A DNA stretch of 64,000 bases from Mesaphorura yosii. Lineage: Eukaryota; Arthropoda; Collembola; Poduromorpha; Tullbergiidae. Under the pieces are notes generated by a model. That model saw only the letters and a list, made by a program, of their open reading frames with translations, did no database searches and was not told the DNA's origin. Within the stretch, counting starts at the first letter, position 1. The number at the start of each line of letters is the position of its first letter. Of this stretch, positions 51,350 through 63,202 are shown one piece after another. A program made the translations under genes and the position numbers. Where the stretch lies: positions 1 through 64,000 of the forward strand of contig WIXG01000229.1 of the NCBI GenBank assembly GCA_009869945.1, read 5' to 3'.

Positions 51350-51465
51350 ACACGTGCTCCTGATTCTGGAAACTGTAAATGCGGACGCTGGAGTCGACTC
51401 CCGTCCGTTTCCGTTCCCTCGTCTTTCTGGATCTTCTTGGACTTGACTCATTTGACCCATGTTAG
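51350..51465 (-). other. Candidate N-terminal exon of the membrane-protein gene
   Basis: A minus-strand acceptor (TTTTGCAG) is followed by ATG at 51460 and an open frame of about 50 codons. The frame is hydrophilic at first and then has a short hydrophobic run (CLASFIISLHF). It lies about 100-200 bases upstream of the supported exons. No donor in the required phase is obvious. Confidence 0.3.
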
Positions 51466-53689
51466 CTGCAAAACAAGTTAATAAATTATATTAGTAATTT
51501 GCAGCAAAGGCCGGTATCAATAACAAGTCCATTAAATCTGTTAGAATCGACCTCAAACTACACGTGCTTTCTAATTTTGGCTAGAAAAAAATCTCTATCG
51601 GCAGCTGGCAAATCGTAGCGTTTCGTATCGCGCAAATCCAAGCAATAAAGCAATGGAAATGACAGCACAACACCTTGACAAGAATCTCTTCAGATTCCAG
51701 ATCGGAAGAATTTGGGTAAAATGGAAAAATGTCCCCCAACTCAATAAAAATGCGGCGCTTGCGCATGTGCTGGCATTAATAAAACCCATTAATTTTACAT
51801 TTTTAAATATTAACCATATGAAGATGTTCCCCTTTTGCTCATTAAGAGCGAGCAGCGACGGGAACGCGATGCCTCGGATTTGATGACTCAATCCACAGCC
51901 GACAGCCCCAAAAGCCTACACACCAAATTCAAGGCGAGCCGAGCTAATAGTAATAGCTAATTTGTCACTAAGTGCTTAGGGCCCGTGCCCTCGAAGATTT
52001 TGATTGATTCCCGCAAGCGAACGCGATTTATCGTCATTTTTATGACACAGGTCGGTTTAATGATGCGCTGGCTTCCATTCTTAATGCAAATTAGCTACTA
52101 GAAAACTGATTCTGATTCATAAACTCTGCGCATGCAATTTGTCATCGCGATCGTGATCGCAGATAAGGAAAAGCGCCTACCGAAGCCTGAATTTAATTAA
52201 GTTTCAGGAAAAAAACCGCCGTCTTGTAAATGCTAAGAAACGTCGCCAACTTCCAGCAGCCAATTTAATCGGTCGATCTGTCCAGTTTCGAGCGTGTCCT
52301 GGTCGAGTGACTGGCAATCAACTCCATTCAAGTCACGAAGTCACGTACGAGGCAGAAGTCATCTTAGAATGGAAGTCAAGTCAGTTCAAGTCGAGTCCAA
52401 GACAAGACAAGGACAATAACAATAAAACATAAATGGCAAACTGGCAAATCGCAAATGGAAAATAGTAACGACTAACGAGATTTCAGAGAAGGAATAAAAT
52501 GTCCACCTACCGTGCCCGGGTTTGATGAAGTACGGGATCTGGGTCAGAGGCTAACAATCTTGGACACAGGTAATTCAAAAAGAAGTCAAGTCAAGACGAA
52601 GATAAAGCCCATCTCGGCCGTTGGCAGTGGACAATGGCAGTTAAAGTGCAATTTGGGCAATTTCGGGACATAAATTGTATATCACACACGCGTTCACATA
52701 CCTCTCATGAGTCAAATTGAGATTTAACGGGCAGCCCGCGGCTCGGTAGCGGAGATCCACTTCCGTCTAGTCGAAGATTTAACGAGCCTGCGTGCAGATT
52801 GCCAACTTTCAACTACAGAATCGGTCCCGGTGCGGTTCTTTTAGTCTACTTGGGACAAAAAAGCGTTTCAGCATCCGTATTCGTTGTATTTGGGAAGAAA
52901 ACATTGAAACCCTTTCACTGTGTGTTAATTAAATTAATCCAGTGTATTTACAGCTAATGTGCGAGTTAATTAGCACTTCACACTCCAATTTATTGAATGC
53001 ATACCCCTAGTACACACACCTGCCTCTACTGCTTTGGAATTAGACAATTTAATGAAAATTGACGTACGCTTCGGCTCAGAAAATCTTCAAATCAGTTCAT
53101 CTTGTCTTAAATTCTTGCTCGTATGGAACTCATTTAATGAGATAGAAAGAAAGAGGCGACAACACATCACATGCAGAAATGTTAATTGATTGAGCATGAA
53201 CACAAGAATGCAATTTATGTTTTAAGCACGCATAAATTATGCATACTCACATTCAGTGATTCGGTGCATTTATAATTAGTAGCAGCTTACACGACTCGAC
53301 TCGCGTGGTGTCAAGTTGATGATTGACGCAAAGTTTGCTAGCGTCCATTAACTTCGGGTTGACGTCTCGATGGGAAGCTGACGCGGACGCAGCTGCAGGA
53401 GGGAAGACGGTCACAGTCTTTGTTGTGCCCCGCTGGACAGGAGTTCCTATGGAGCTCGTTGTCAAAACACATGCGGACTGAATACACGTAACCATAATCA
53501 ATGCTCCTCGGCCCTCGGCTCTCATCGCACCACTCAAGCTAAGCAGAGTACCTTTTTAAGTATTCACTTTCTTACCTACTCTTTTCCACTGCATTTTGAA
53601 CGGCACGGCACTGACCAACTTGTTAATTGAACGAATTGACAATTGGCGTGATCTGTTATCAGTTGATATAACTGCCAACTGCATTGAAG
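51466..53689. other. Intergenic between the divergent membrane-protein gene and CC2D2A
   Basis: About 2.2 kb that should contain both promoters. I see no supported coding exon. The open frame at 53253-53537 (minus strand) has a mixed composition and no recognisable feature. Confidence 0.5.
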
Positions 53690-56600
53690 ATGAGTGCCAG
53701 AAACGTTGGCGTGTTCCAAGTGTCCGAAGTCAAAGGCTCACGAGCACAACAACGGCGCAGTGCATTCGGGGCTGGCGACGGTGACAGTTTCAGCCTGGAT
53801 CAGGAGCCCGACTACGAAGATAACGAGTCTGATAACGTCAATGTGAAATACAGGAAACCAAAAGCAAAGACCAAGAAAAGAAGCCAAGGCCAAGATCAGG
53901 ATCGGTCGCCACGCAATCGGGACGGCAACGGCAACAGCAACCGGAATTTGCAGGCGCAGTCGCAATCGCCAGCTGCGGCTACTGATAAGAAAAGGACCGC
54001 CAAGCTCATGTTCCAGACGCAGAGCCACAGGAAAAGGAGCGCCGAGATCGAGAAGGTGGCGACGACGGCGGGCAGACGAACTCGATTCGGATTCGGAGGG
54101 AGTTCGAAGGCGACAGAGATGGAGGCTAAAACCGACCGAAACCAGAACTCTGGCGGCTCGGACTCCGGTTCAGAAGACGAAGAAGATCGAGATCAAGATC
54201 GAGACTACGCAAATGAAGAAGATGAAGACGAGATCTCGCCACAGGAAATCCGAAGCCGAAGAATAAAGAAGACTTCAACTGCTGCACTGCTTGGAAGAGC
54301 CGCCAACGGCAACGATGACGGAAATCAAGACACGACGTCCGCTTCACTGCTTCTGGAGCAAGGCGTGGGCTTGGGCGTAAAGAGCAGAAACATCTTCAAC
54401 CTGACAGTCTACCAGCCACCAACTCAGCGACTGCAAGAAAATGTCGATGCACTCGACAGGATTCTGTACGTGCCCTCCACGGACCCAGTTCCAGTCGAAG
54501 AGAAGCTGGCGCAGTACAAAACTGCGCGCAACCCCGAAGAAGAAGGCCTCTTCCACGGCGAGCCCATCCCAATCTCGGCTCGGAACCAAAATCGGCTCGA
54601 GCAACGGATTATGAAAGAGAATCAAATGTAAGAGTCGGTGCGGTAGTCGGATTAACTAATAATTAGTTAATTAATTTAACTATTTTTATAGGAGTTGGTT
54701 CAGCCAAGACGGCCACCTCGCCGCAATTCCGGACCCTCGACGCCAGAAGAAGGAGCGGCAGTTCTACGACGAGCCGATCGAGGACGCATTTCAGAAGAGA
54801 CTGCTTCTTGTCCCTGCGAAGGTCGACTTCGCCCAAAGATTTCAGCTGGACTCCAGTGCGGTGTACGAACTCACCGTCGATGTCTCGACCATCGCGTTCA
54901 GCCACCATCCGCTCTTTAGCAAGGAGCACGTGCTAGCGTATCAGCTCGATGCCCTGTACGGGGATTACAAGAGACGGCAGGAACTCGGCGCGACAGAGCG
55001 GATCAAAAACAGGCTCAAGGCGCTTCGCGAAGTGTTGACGTACACAAAATCTGTACGCACGGAGCTTTCGGATTCGGCGGAAGTACAGGCGCAGGCGGCC
55101 CAAATCGAGGACCGTCTCTCCGATTATCGTCGCGACATGCGGAAGGCACGGCTGGAACGCGATCAGTCGCTGTGGGACGACAGAAATTCGCTCATCTCCA
55201 CGCTGGACGCTTGGAAGTCGCTGAAAACCTTGCGGGCGAGTCAAGGTACGAAATTAGTTTAAGTAGTTCAGAATATTTCTTGACTAGACTTCAAATAATT
55301 GCTAATTTGATAATTGCAGGGTTCACAAACACCACGTTGAAGCTCGACATCATCACGGTGCAAGAAAACATGGAGAGTGACCGCGCCGTTTGGGTGGACG
55401 AACTGAATCAAGAGTTTGAAGACGTGAAAGATGAATTCGAAGCTGAATACGAGTTGGAATACGCAGCTTATCAGGAGCAACTTAAGATTTGGTCGCGGGC
55501 GAAGAAAAAGAAGCGTCAGCGTGCCGATTACGAAGATGACGATGACCAGCAGGAGTCTGATGGCCCCTTCGGTGGAGACGGTGGCGATGAGAAACCGATC
55601 CCACCAGCGAAATTCGACGCGAAGCGGACGAAAGAAGAAATCTCGAAACGGTTCCGGCAGCTAAATCGTGTGCCAGGTGAACCCCGAATCATGCTCGACA
55701 TGGGTACGGCACCAATCACACCAACGCACGAACTGCCGAAGGGGTAAGGAATTAAATTAGCAACTAGTTAACTAAATAAGTTGGTAAAATTGTACCCGGG
55801 GTCCGTGATTTGAAGGTCCGACGCCGAAATCGCCCGCCGCTCCGCTCTTGAAAGCACTCAACTCAAAATCCGGGTCCTCTTCAATGGGAAGGAAGTGTAT
55901 CGCTCCCGGCTCCGAGAACTTCGCTCTGATTTCATCGCTTCCTTCGGGATCCTCATTCCAATCACGATCAACGAGTGGCCTCGGTCGTTGAGCGTGGCGA
56001 TTTGGGAGTACGGAAACCTCGGCAAAAAGTACGTCGGCGAGATTAAACTGGCAATTCCGGACAGGTAGAATCCAATACAATAACAAACAAGCAATAATTA
56101 CTGACTAATTAACGATACTGCGTTCAATTCACTGAATTTGCAGTAAATCTTCAATCGAAAACTCCACATCACAAAAGAATCACTTCAAATCTGACGTCGT
56201 CGTAAAGTTGAACAACAACGCAGGCGTTGGAAGCGGAATACCTTTTGAAGTTTTGGGAATCGTAAGTAAATAACACTTTAAATTTACAGGTGCATCATTT
56301 TTGTACACTTTGTCTGTGTAGGAAAAAGATGCAGTTTTCACTTCCGGTTTCGCCTCCGTCCGTGTCGGCTGGTCGCAAGACGAGCGGGGCAGACTCCTCG
56401 CCCCCAAACAGGTCGAAGGAACTGGAGCTGGAGCGCTGGACCTGAGCGAAGGAGTCTCCAGTAGCGCCGCAGCCGCAGCAGTAGCCACGGCCTTCGATAA
56501 AGACTCGCAGCAGCTCGACCCGAACGACCCCAAAAACGCCCGCTGGTTCAGTGCGGGCGCCCGTGAATTTTCGACACTCCAGCAAACAGCATCGTCAGAA

Positions 56601-59434
56601 GAATTTGCGACTGCGGTTGCAGCTCTGCCCGACGAATTTGTGCTGGACGGCCTCATGCAACAGTTCGACTTCTGCACGACGGAGGAGCTCGGCACCAGCC
56701 GCCGCCTTCGCCTCCTGCAGCTCCGTGACGAAGGCGTTCCCGAGTACAGAAACTACAAAATGGTGGCCCCGTTCGACGAAGATATTCCACTCCTCGCCAA
56801 CGTCTTCCAAGAGAATGCCGGCGCCCGAGCGGCTCGGCGCGAATCCTCGTTCGAAGATGGCCACGGCGACACCGCCTTCACCATCGGCGCCAATCGCCTT
56901 GCGAAAATCCGCGAGATTCGCCGTTGCATAATGCATATGTTCGAGAGTTCGTCCAGGACGCTGACATTCGAGGATCTCGTCATCGAAGAGCAAATCCCCG
57001 ACATTGGAACACTCGGACTGAATCTCATGTCACTCCTGCAACCGCGCCGTGCGCTGCACCCGCAGCGGAAGGAGCGCAAAAAGATCCCGATTGGGACTTC
57101 GCTCATTGAGACGAACGTGTGTCTCGTCGTGAACGTCGTCCGCGCCACGAACCTGCCGATGAAACGGGTGCCGAGTGCGAACTCACAGGGATTAAGTAAG
57201 AAACTCCATTTCAAACACTTTCGTAAGCTCAAAACTGAAACTTACAGCTTTTTTTTATTTTGCAGGCACCGAAGCGTTAACTGGAGTCTCGCTTTTTAAG
57301 AAGGACGTCGCCGGAGGCATTTTGTCGCCCGTCAAACCCTTCGTCGAGGTTTCATTCAAACGGAGCGCGACCCGGACGATTACGTCTGTCGGGACCAATC
57401 CGATCTGGAACCAAGAGATTCGGCTCCCGTTGCCCGGTTCGGGCGGGGGTTCGTCGACGCTCGCAGCTGCAGGGCAGGGGAGTCTCGGCCAGACAGACGA
57501 CGACAATATTTACATTCTCGTGTACGACGAAGTCGAGGTTGACATTCTGGAGGACGATCGACGGAGGGAAACGGACATTCATCAGCGGCTCGAGAAGCGC
57601 TGGTTGGGCTCCGTGACCATCCCCTTTTCCACGCTTTACATCAACGGACGCGTAAGTTCGAATCGAACGACTGTCCAATTTGCTAATTTCGTGAACGGTT
57701 GATTATTTTCGAATTTCCCTCGCTAAGATTGAGGGAACCTTCAAAATCAACTCACCGTCCGTACTTCTTGGCTACGAATACCAGGTAGCAGCTCCGGGCG
57801 TCGGTTCGACGGGGTTCGGGCCCGTCTCAGCCTCCACCGCCCGCCAACTTCGCAAGCAATCTCAGAATCAGCAGGATTTCTCGACGCAGACGGGGCAGGC
57901 GCCAACCTACGCGCTCATCACATTCTTCATCACACTCCAGCCCACCGTCAGCCCACCGATGGAAACAAAGGTGAGCGTACCCCAGGCGAGGCGCTGCATG
58001 AGCTCACGTTCCTTGATTATTGCCTTTGTTGCCTTACAGCGATCGGGCTCGAGCGCCGAATCCCCGGAAATTCTTTCGCACGTGGTAGTCTGGGAGAATA
58101 AAATCACGCAGCGGTTCCCTGAGCGGAGGCTGAAGGCGCTCGTCATGAACGCGGCGGGCGAGAGCGTCCTCGCCACGAGGTACCTGCAAACAATCGAGCC
58201 CCCGCAGCAAATTCTTGGAAGCGGGCATGCGCCGCTCCTCGAGACGATGTTCTGCGTCGCCCATTTCGTGTCGCTTTTCCCGACCGTCCGAGCAGCCGCT
58301 GGGGAAGCGGCAAGTCTGTGGCTGCCTGCGGACGTATTTCTGAGCACGCCGGGTGGCGGAGTCGACGAACAGGCGGTCCTCCTCGCCTGCTTCTTTCTGC
58401 ATCTTGAAATCCCGAGCTGGCTCCTTTTTGGAAATGCCGTGCTCGACGGGCCGACAACTTTCGTGCTGACGTCGTTTAAAGTAAGTTTTTATGCACAAGA
58501 AAAATAACACCCAAGGAAAGATACATTACAAAATTTCTCGAACGTATCCTTGATCATGCGTTGAAGAAGGACGACGAGAGATTCAAAAGCCTGAAGTCCG
58601 AAGGCCTAATTCTAATCTGGAATCCGAGCACCGGCGAGTGTTTCAATGTAAACGGCAGTTTTTGCCCTTTGCAACAAGTTTGGTCGATCATCGGGAAATT
58701 AAATGTGTGGGGAAACATTTCCAACGCCGAATCGCCGCAGCACGTTGACTGGAACTTTGAGAAATCCAACCAGTGGCTTCCACTCTTCTCCAAGCCCGTC
58801 GACGAGTCGAAGCTGCCCAGCCTCCAGCCTGGCGGCGGCGAGGGCCACGCCGTCCACTACGAAAAGGTGGACAAAACGAAAGTGTCGAGGCTCACACAGC
58901 AAATTGAACGCAGTCTGAAGGAGTCGTTTATGATCTGGAGGAAGACTTCCAGGTAAATCTAGCTTCGCTAAATTCTGACTGCATGCCACAAAATTTCGCG
59001 AATGTTACCAAATTGTCCACAGAACAAGCTGGAATCGACACTGCAGCGCGATTCTGAAGCGAATCCTCCCAAAATTGGAGCAGCGGAAAGTTGGACGGCT
59101 TGGGCCAGTCGAAATTGGGAGCAGCTCGGAGCTGAACCCAGCCTCTTTGCTGGCGGCTGCGCGTGGGCAAGATTCTGGCGGCTACGGTGGCGATGTGGAC
59201 GACGAATCCCTCGGCGAGCTTCGCGATATTATGACTTCTTATCAGATGACGGGTTTTCCTCTCCAGCAGCCCTTCACGAGCATGGAGGCCATCACCGAAA
59301 CGGTCTACGCGACGAGTCTCCACTCGATCGACACGCCAAACGTCGAATTCGCGCTCGCCGTGTACGTCAAAGGATACCCGGCCAATCTGTTCTCCGTGTG
59401 GATTTATCTGGCTGCTCTCCACAAGCGAAAATAG
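53690..59434 (+). CDS. CC2D2A: CC2D2A orthologue (coiled-coil and C2 domain-containing protein 2A)
   Basis: Eleven exons: 53690-54627, 54692-55245, 55320-55743, 55816-56064, 56144-56261, 56322-57195, 57266-57651, 57728-57970, 58040-58480, 58567-58952, 59023-59434 (TAG). All phases close; 1674 residues, near the human length. CC2D2A belongs to the B9/tectonic complex of the ciliary transition zone. The N-terminal 300 residues are charged and low in complexity. A helical, coiled-coil-prone part covers about 370-600. A first C2-like segment sits in exon 4 (LKIRVLFNGKEVYRSR; SLSVAIWEYGNLGKK). The main C2 domain begins VCLVVNVVRATNLP (about 1030) and runs through GTNPIWNQEIRLPL. The C-terminal transglutaminase-like part shows EQAVLLACFFLHLEIPSWLL, LILIWNPSTGECF and finally NVEFALAVYVKGYPANLFSV, the family ending. 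The start ATG at 53690 is the first in the long exon. Confidence 0.95.
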
Positions 59435-59448
59435 TCAGTCTGCTGCTG

Positions 59449-59454
59449 TTTATT
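59449..59454 (-). terminator. Candidate poly(A) signal of the kinase-like gene
   Basis: Minus-strand AATAAA 74 bases beyond the kinase stop codon (59528) and only 15 bases past the CC2D2A stop on the other strand, so the two transcripts would meet or overlap. Confidence 0.5.
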
Positions 59455-59527
59455 ACGTAATTATAATTATTTCTTGACATGATTATAATTAGTATCGTTT
59501 TTAAAAGCTGACATTCGCGACCTTCGT

Positions 59528-61896
59528 TTAATTTTTGCCGCCAGCGTCTTGGTTGTGGCCCTGATAAGGATTCCAAACTTTCTCCTGTTTCGCGGCCTGC
59601 GGTTGCTTGTAGCCTCCGCCTCCGCCTGGCACCCAAACACCGCCCGAAGGCGGTTGTCTTTGGTGCTGCTGTTGTGGGTGGGCGTGACCGTGAGATCCTC
59701 GCCCCGGTCCGCCCTTCGTATACGACTGATGCTGAGCTCGAGTGTTCCCGTAAGGGGTTTGGGTACGATTTCCTGCTCCCGCGTTTGAATACTCCGCCTC
59801 TTTCTGCTTGGCCTCCTCCTTTTCGAGCTCCATCTCTTTCATCTTCTCCTGCAGCAATTTCACTTGCTCCTCCAAATTCTTTTCCGAGACTCCGCCGCCG
59901 CCTGTCTGGTTCACAGTTACTTGGAGTGGCGCCACCTGCTGGGCCGCCGGGAATTGGTACGGGTGCGGGTATCCAGGAATGGCCATTGCCGCCAAGGGCA
60001 TTTGCATAGGCATCTGCATGGGAATCTGCATGGGCGCCTGAGGGTACATCATTGGCATCTGACCGAATGGGTAGTTTGGATTCATGCCCTCCGGGTTGTT
60101 GAAGGGCGTCACCATTGGCGGAGGCCCTGACGCTGGTGCTGGTGTGTCGACCTTTTGCTCCTTGTACTGACTTCCAACCTCTTTTACAGTTTCTGGAGCG
60201 GGTCCTGGCCTTGGGCCGTCAAATCTTCTAAATTGTGGCCTCTGTCGTGGTTCAAAATTCGTACTGGTGCCAGAGCTGTACCGATTTGTCATTGCCCTTG
60301 GCCTGTGCCCAGGCGCATGGCCTCGAAATTCTCGTTGTCGCTGCTGTTGAAATTGAAATTCGGGTCTTGGACCCCTCGGATTCGGATCCCGGTTTTGAGT
60401 ACCCTGAAATGCATTTCTCTTTGGAATCGGGTCGCTTCTTGGCAACTGATCCGTGCGCTTCGTGGATGGAAATGGCTCAGAATCGCCTTCAGCCTCTTTG
60501 TCACCCGTTTTAAAACTTGAGTCTGGAGTCTGATTTGAATGGGCCTTCGCCTTCGCCTTGCCGCCCTTCTTTTTATTTCCGGATGTAGAAGGAGCAGAAT
60601 CGCTGCCTGGTGTCGGGTTATCAGTAGAAGAATTCGACGCCTCTGCTGTCTGTTTGGTTTCCTTGTCCTGCATTTCTTGAAATCTCTTCCTCAAATCCAT
60701 GAACGTCGGCCGCTTCATTGGGTCCTCCTCAAAGATTGACTCCATGAGCTTGAGTATCACTTCCGGGCAACTTTCGGGGCGTTTTTCCTTTAGTGGATTG
60801 CTTCCGTTCTGAATCATCTGGCGAACTTGCTGCAATAACGCGTGTGCGAATTTAGTCAGATTCTAACTGGGTTTGACTCCTTTGCTTACTGAATTCGAGC
60901 AAGCAGCTCCGTACGGCACATCGCCTTTGGAGGCAGCCTCCCAAATCACGACTCCGTACGCCCACACGTCCGCTTCTCGTCCGTAAACGGGCTCGGGGTT
61001 CGAGTTCGATGGAATGCATTCTTTCGGGACCCACCGAATTGGCAGCACAGTCTCGTCGTCAATCTACGTCATTAACCGGCGCTAATTAAGGGTCAAAGGT
61101 CATGGTGGACGATAACGGATCTACGGATTTACTGACCCTGTAATAATTGCTGCCTTGTCCATCCAAAATCTCCCCGAGCCCAAAATCTGTAATCTTCGCG
61201 TTGCAGTTCCCGTCCATTAAAACATTCCGAGCCGCCAGCGCGCGATGGAGGCAATTCATGTTGTGCAGGTACTCCATTCCGTTAATTATGTCGAAACCGA
61301 TCTTGATGAGCGTTTTCTGTCAATGGGAGGCGTAAAGGGCGTAATTAATCAAAATTCGCGACCTGCAACGCCTGCAAGCACTTTCGAATGATGAAAAAGG
61401 GCTTTACCTTCGAGCAAGTATTTTTCTTGACGAAATCCAGTAAATTCCCACCCGGAATGAATTGGAAGACCAGCTCAGGGCAGGCGTTGAGCCCTAATTA
61501 ACAAATTAACCAAATCAGTGCCCGTCAGCAACTAGCTAAGTTAATTAGTTTAAGTAGTATTAATTCAATTCGAGTTCGCCAATTACTGAAATTACCAGTG
61601 TCAACGATTCCAATCAGCGTCACCAAATTCCTGTGCTTGAGTTTTACGAGGTAATTGAATTCGACGTACTTTTCTACTCGAACAGGAGCGTGCAGGATCT
61701 TTAGCGCAACCATCTTGCCTTTTTTATCACCTAATTAATGATTGATGATCAAGAAAATAAAAGCTGGTATCGCGTTCGCTGATTGCTGGCTTGAAATCGT
61801 ACCTTGCAGGACACTTCCAAACCCGCCTTGCCCAAGGAGTCTTCCAGGAGTTATTTCGCACCTTGGAATCGTTGGAATCAAGTTGTTCTCCTCCAT
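59528..61896 (-). CDS. Tyrosine-kinase-like protein, predicted pseudokinase, with a long low-complexity tail
   Basis: Minus-strand exons: 61896-61803, 61730-61596, 61493-61408, 61316-61137, 61063-60890, 60829-59528 (stop); 656 residues. The kinase fold fills about residues 13-275: glycine loop LGQGGFGSV, VALK (Lys42), helix-C Glu55, DFG (Asp149) and the tyrosine-kinase-like AARN and LPIRW. The catalytic loop reads HRALAARN: the HRD aspartate is Ala131 (codon GCG at 61241-61239). The APE-type motif is degenerate (WVPKE). A low-activity or inactive pseudokinase is therefore likely. Residues about 280-656 are rich in Pro, Gln, Met, Arg and Gly (PMQIPMQMPMQMPLAAM; RGHAPGHRPRAMTNR), with one charged coiled coil (EKNLEEQVKLLQEKMKEMEL). 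The ATG at 61896 follows a 3' splice-like site, so a 5' UTR intron is likely. No signal peptide or membrane helix is seen. Confidence 0.85.
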
Positions 61897-62349
61897 TTTG
61901 AGGCAGAAGCTGATAGAAACAATTGCGAATACGGGCTAGCCAATTGAACGACGACGATTCGTTTGTGCAAATTCAATGCAAAATGCAGCACCGTCAATGC
62001 AGACCCGAGCATTTGATGCAGGTAACTCAGCTATACACTGCTTATCTAATCTCTTCTCCTCTGTCGTACTGTTTCGCCTTATCTGTATAAAAATGTGAAA
62101 TAGAATCACTTCATAATTGTGATTCCAATAACATTTAAAGTTTTCAGACTCCAGCTCGACCTCGGGCAGCAACGAGTCGTTCTGCGCCGATGCTGACACC
62201 GTATCAATTTGTGGGCCGAAGAAGTATTAGTAGCCAAACAAATATCAGATTATCTCTTGATGGGTCGTGGTCTGGTGATCGATGCTGATTGCATCTTGTA
62301 TGACGACATTGACGAATTGGCTCAATTAGCATCGCAATTATCACCAATG

Positions 62350-62356
62350 TATAAAT
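62350..62356 (+). promoter_or_regulatory. TATA box of the Cys-rich peptide gene
   Basis: TATAAAT about 210 bases upstream of the ATG. A start site near 62380 would give a first non-coding exon ending at the donor GGTGAGTT (62463), spliced to the acceptor TTTCAG just before the ATG at 62560. Confidence 0.5.
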
Positions 62357-62559
62357 TGTGTGTTCGTCGTTTGTGTTACTAAAAAGGGCATGTCACATTT
62401 GAGCCTGAGCCGCTGCAGTGGTGCGTCAGATGATCAGATATGGTTAATGATTCATTGACGGTGGTGAGTTTTTTCATATTCACGAATTCACGTCCACGGC
62501 TGGGCTGGTAGAAAGTAGCAGGACTCCGATTAATTGACAACTGCTTTCGTGCTTTCAGG

Positions 62560-62869
62560 ATGCAGAAGCAGAGATTAGCAATTTGCGTAATTCTTGGGCT
62601 CTGTTTCTGCGTTTACATGTTGATCGGATTGGCGTACGCCCGATCTCGCGAGGTAAATTAGCCTGCGTTCCCCACATTCTATAGCCTTCCCCTAGCCTTA
62701 ATCAATCACGGTCTGAATTCCTTATCAGTGCTTGGAAGACGGTGACATTTTCCAGTGGGACGGATCGACAGGGAGCTGCTGCTCCAAGCCTTGCTATCAA
62801 CAAGTGCGCTGGTCGAAAGGATACTGCAAGCGGCGCAACGAGCACGACAAACTGTCTGTATTCAATTAA
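62560..62869 (+). CDS. Small secreted Cys-rich peptide precursor
   Basis: Two exons, 62560-62652 and 62729-62869 (TAA), phase-0 intron; 77 residues. An N-terminal signal peptide (AICVILGLCFCVYMLIGLAY) is followed by a mature part of about 45-50 residues with five cysteines in the spacing C-x15-CC-x3-C-x10-C, then a basic stretch (CKRRNEH). The CC and C-x3-C spacing recalls inhibitor-cystine-knot peptides, found among arthropod neuropeptides, defence peptides and venom peptides. The place where that fold usually has its second cysteine holds Phe39 (TTC at 62750-62752). With five cysteines, one would be free or would pair between chains. No family is assigned. TATA box, short leader intron and AATAAA all support a real gene. 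Confidence 0.75.
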
Positions 62870-62999
62870 CTGCAGGACACGTAAGTTATGATACACACAG
62901 TGCATGATTAATCCGTAGTACAAAGATATCATATGAGTTGCGTGTTGTGGAATCTCAAATGGCGTGAAGATAACGTAAAGCGTAGCGTACGAATATAAA

Positions 63000-63005
63000 A
63001 ATAAA
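63000..63005 (+). terminator. Poly(A) signal of the Cys-rich peptide gene
   Basis: AATAAA about 130 bases downstream of the peptide stop codon. Confidence 0.65.
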
Positions 63006-63202
63006 TATGATTGGAAAAACACACATCTCTGCTGCTTTATTCACTTAGCCATGTATCCTCGCTGGCTCTTCAAAATTTGTACTGATTTTAACATAGTTGA
63101 CAATTAAATGGAGATTCCAAGCTCTAATCAGTGAATATTGGTATCACCTGAAAGTAAACGTCGGTTGCTGGTGGTGTGACGAAGGAAGGAAGCCGATCCA
63201 AG

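Noticed and set aside
53253-53537. Minus-strand open frame upstream of CC2D2A
   Set aside because: Mixed composition, no signal peptide or family motif, and no splice partner.
61936-62199. Minus-strand open frame just upstream of the kinase-like gene, possible extra N-terminal exon
   Set aside because: It has no ATG in good context and no membrane helix or domain, and no phase-matched splice to the kinase exon was found. The region also overlaps the leader and promoter side of the peptide gene.
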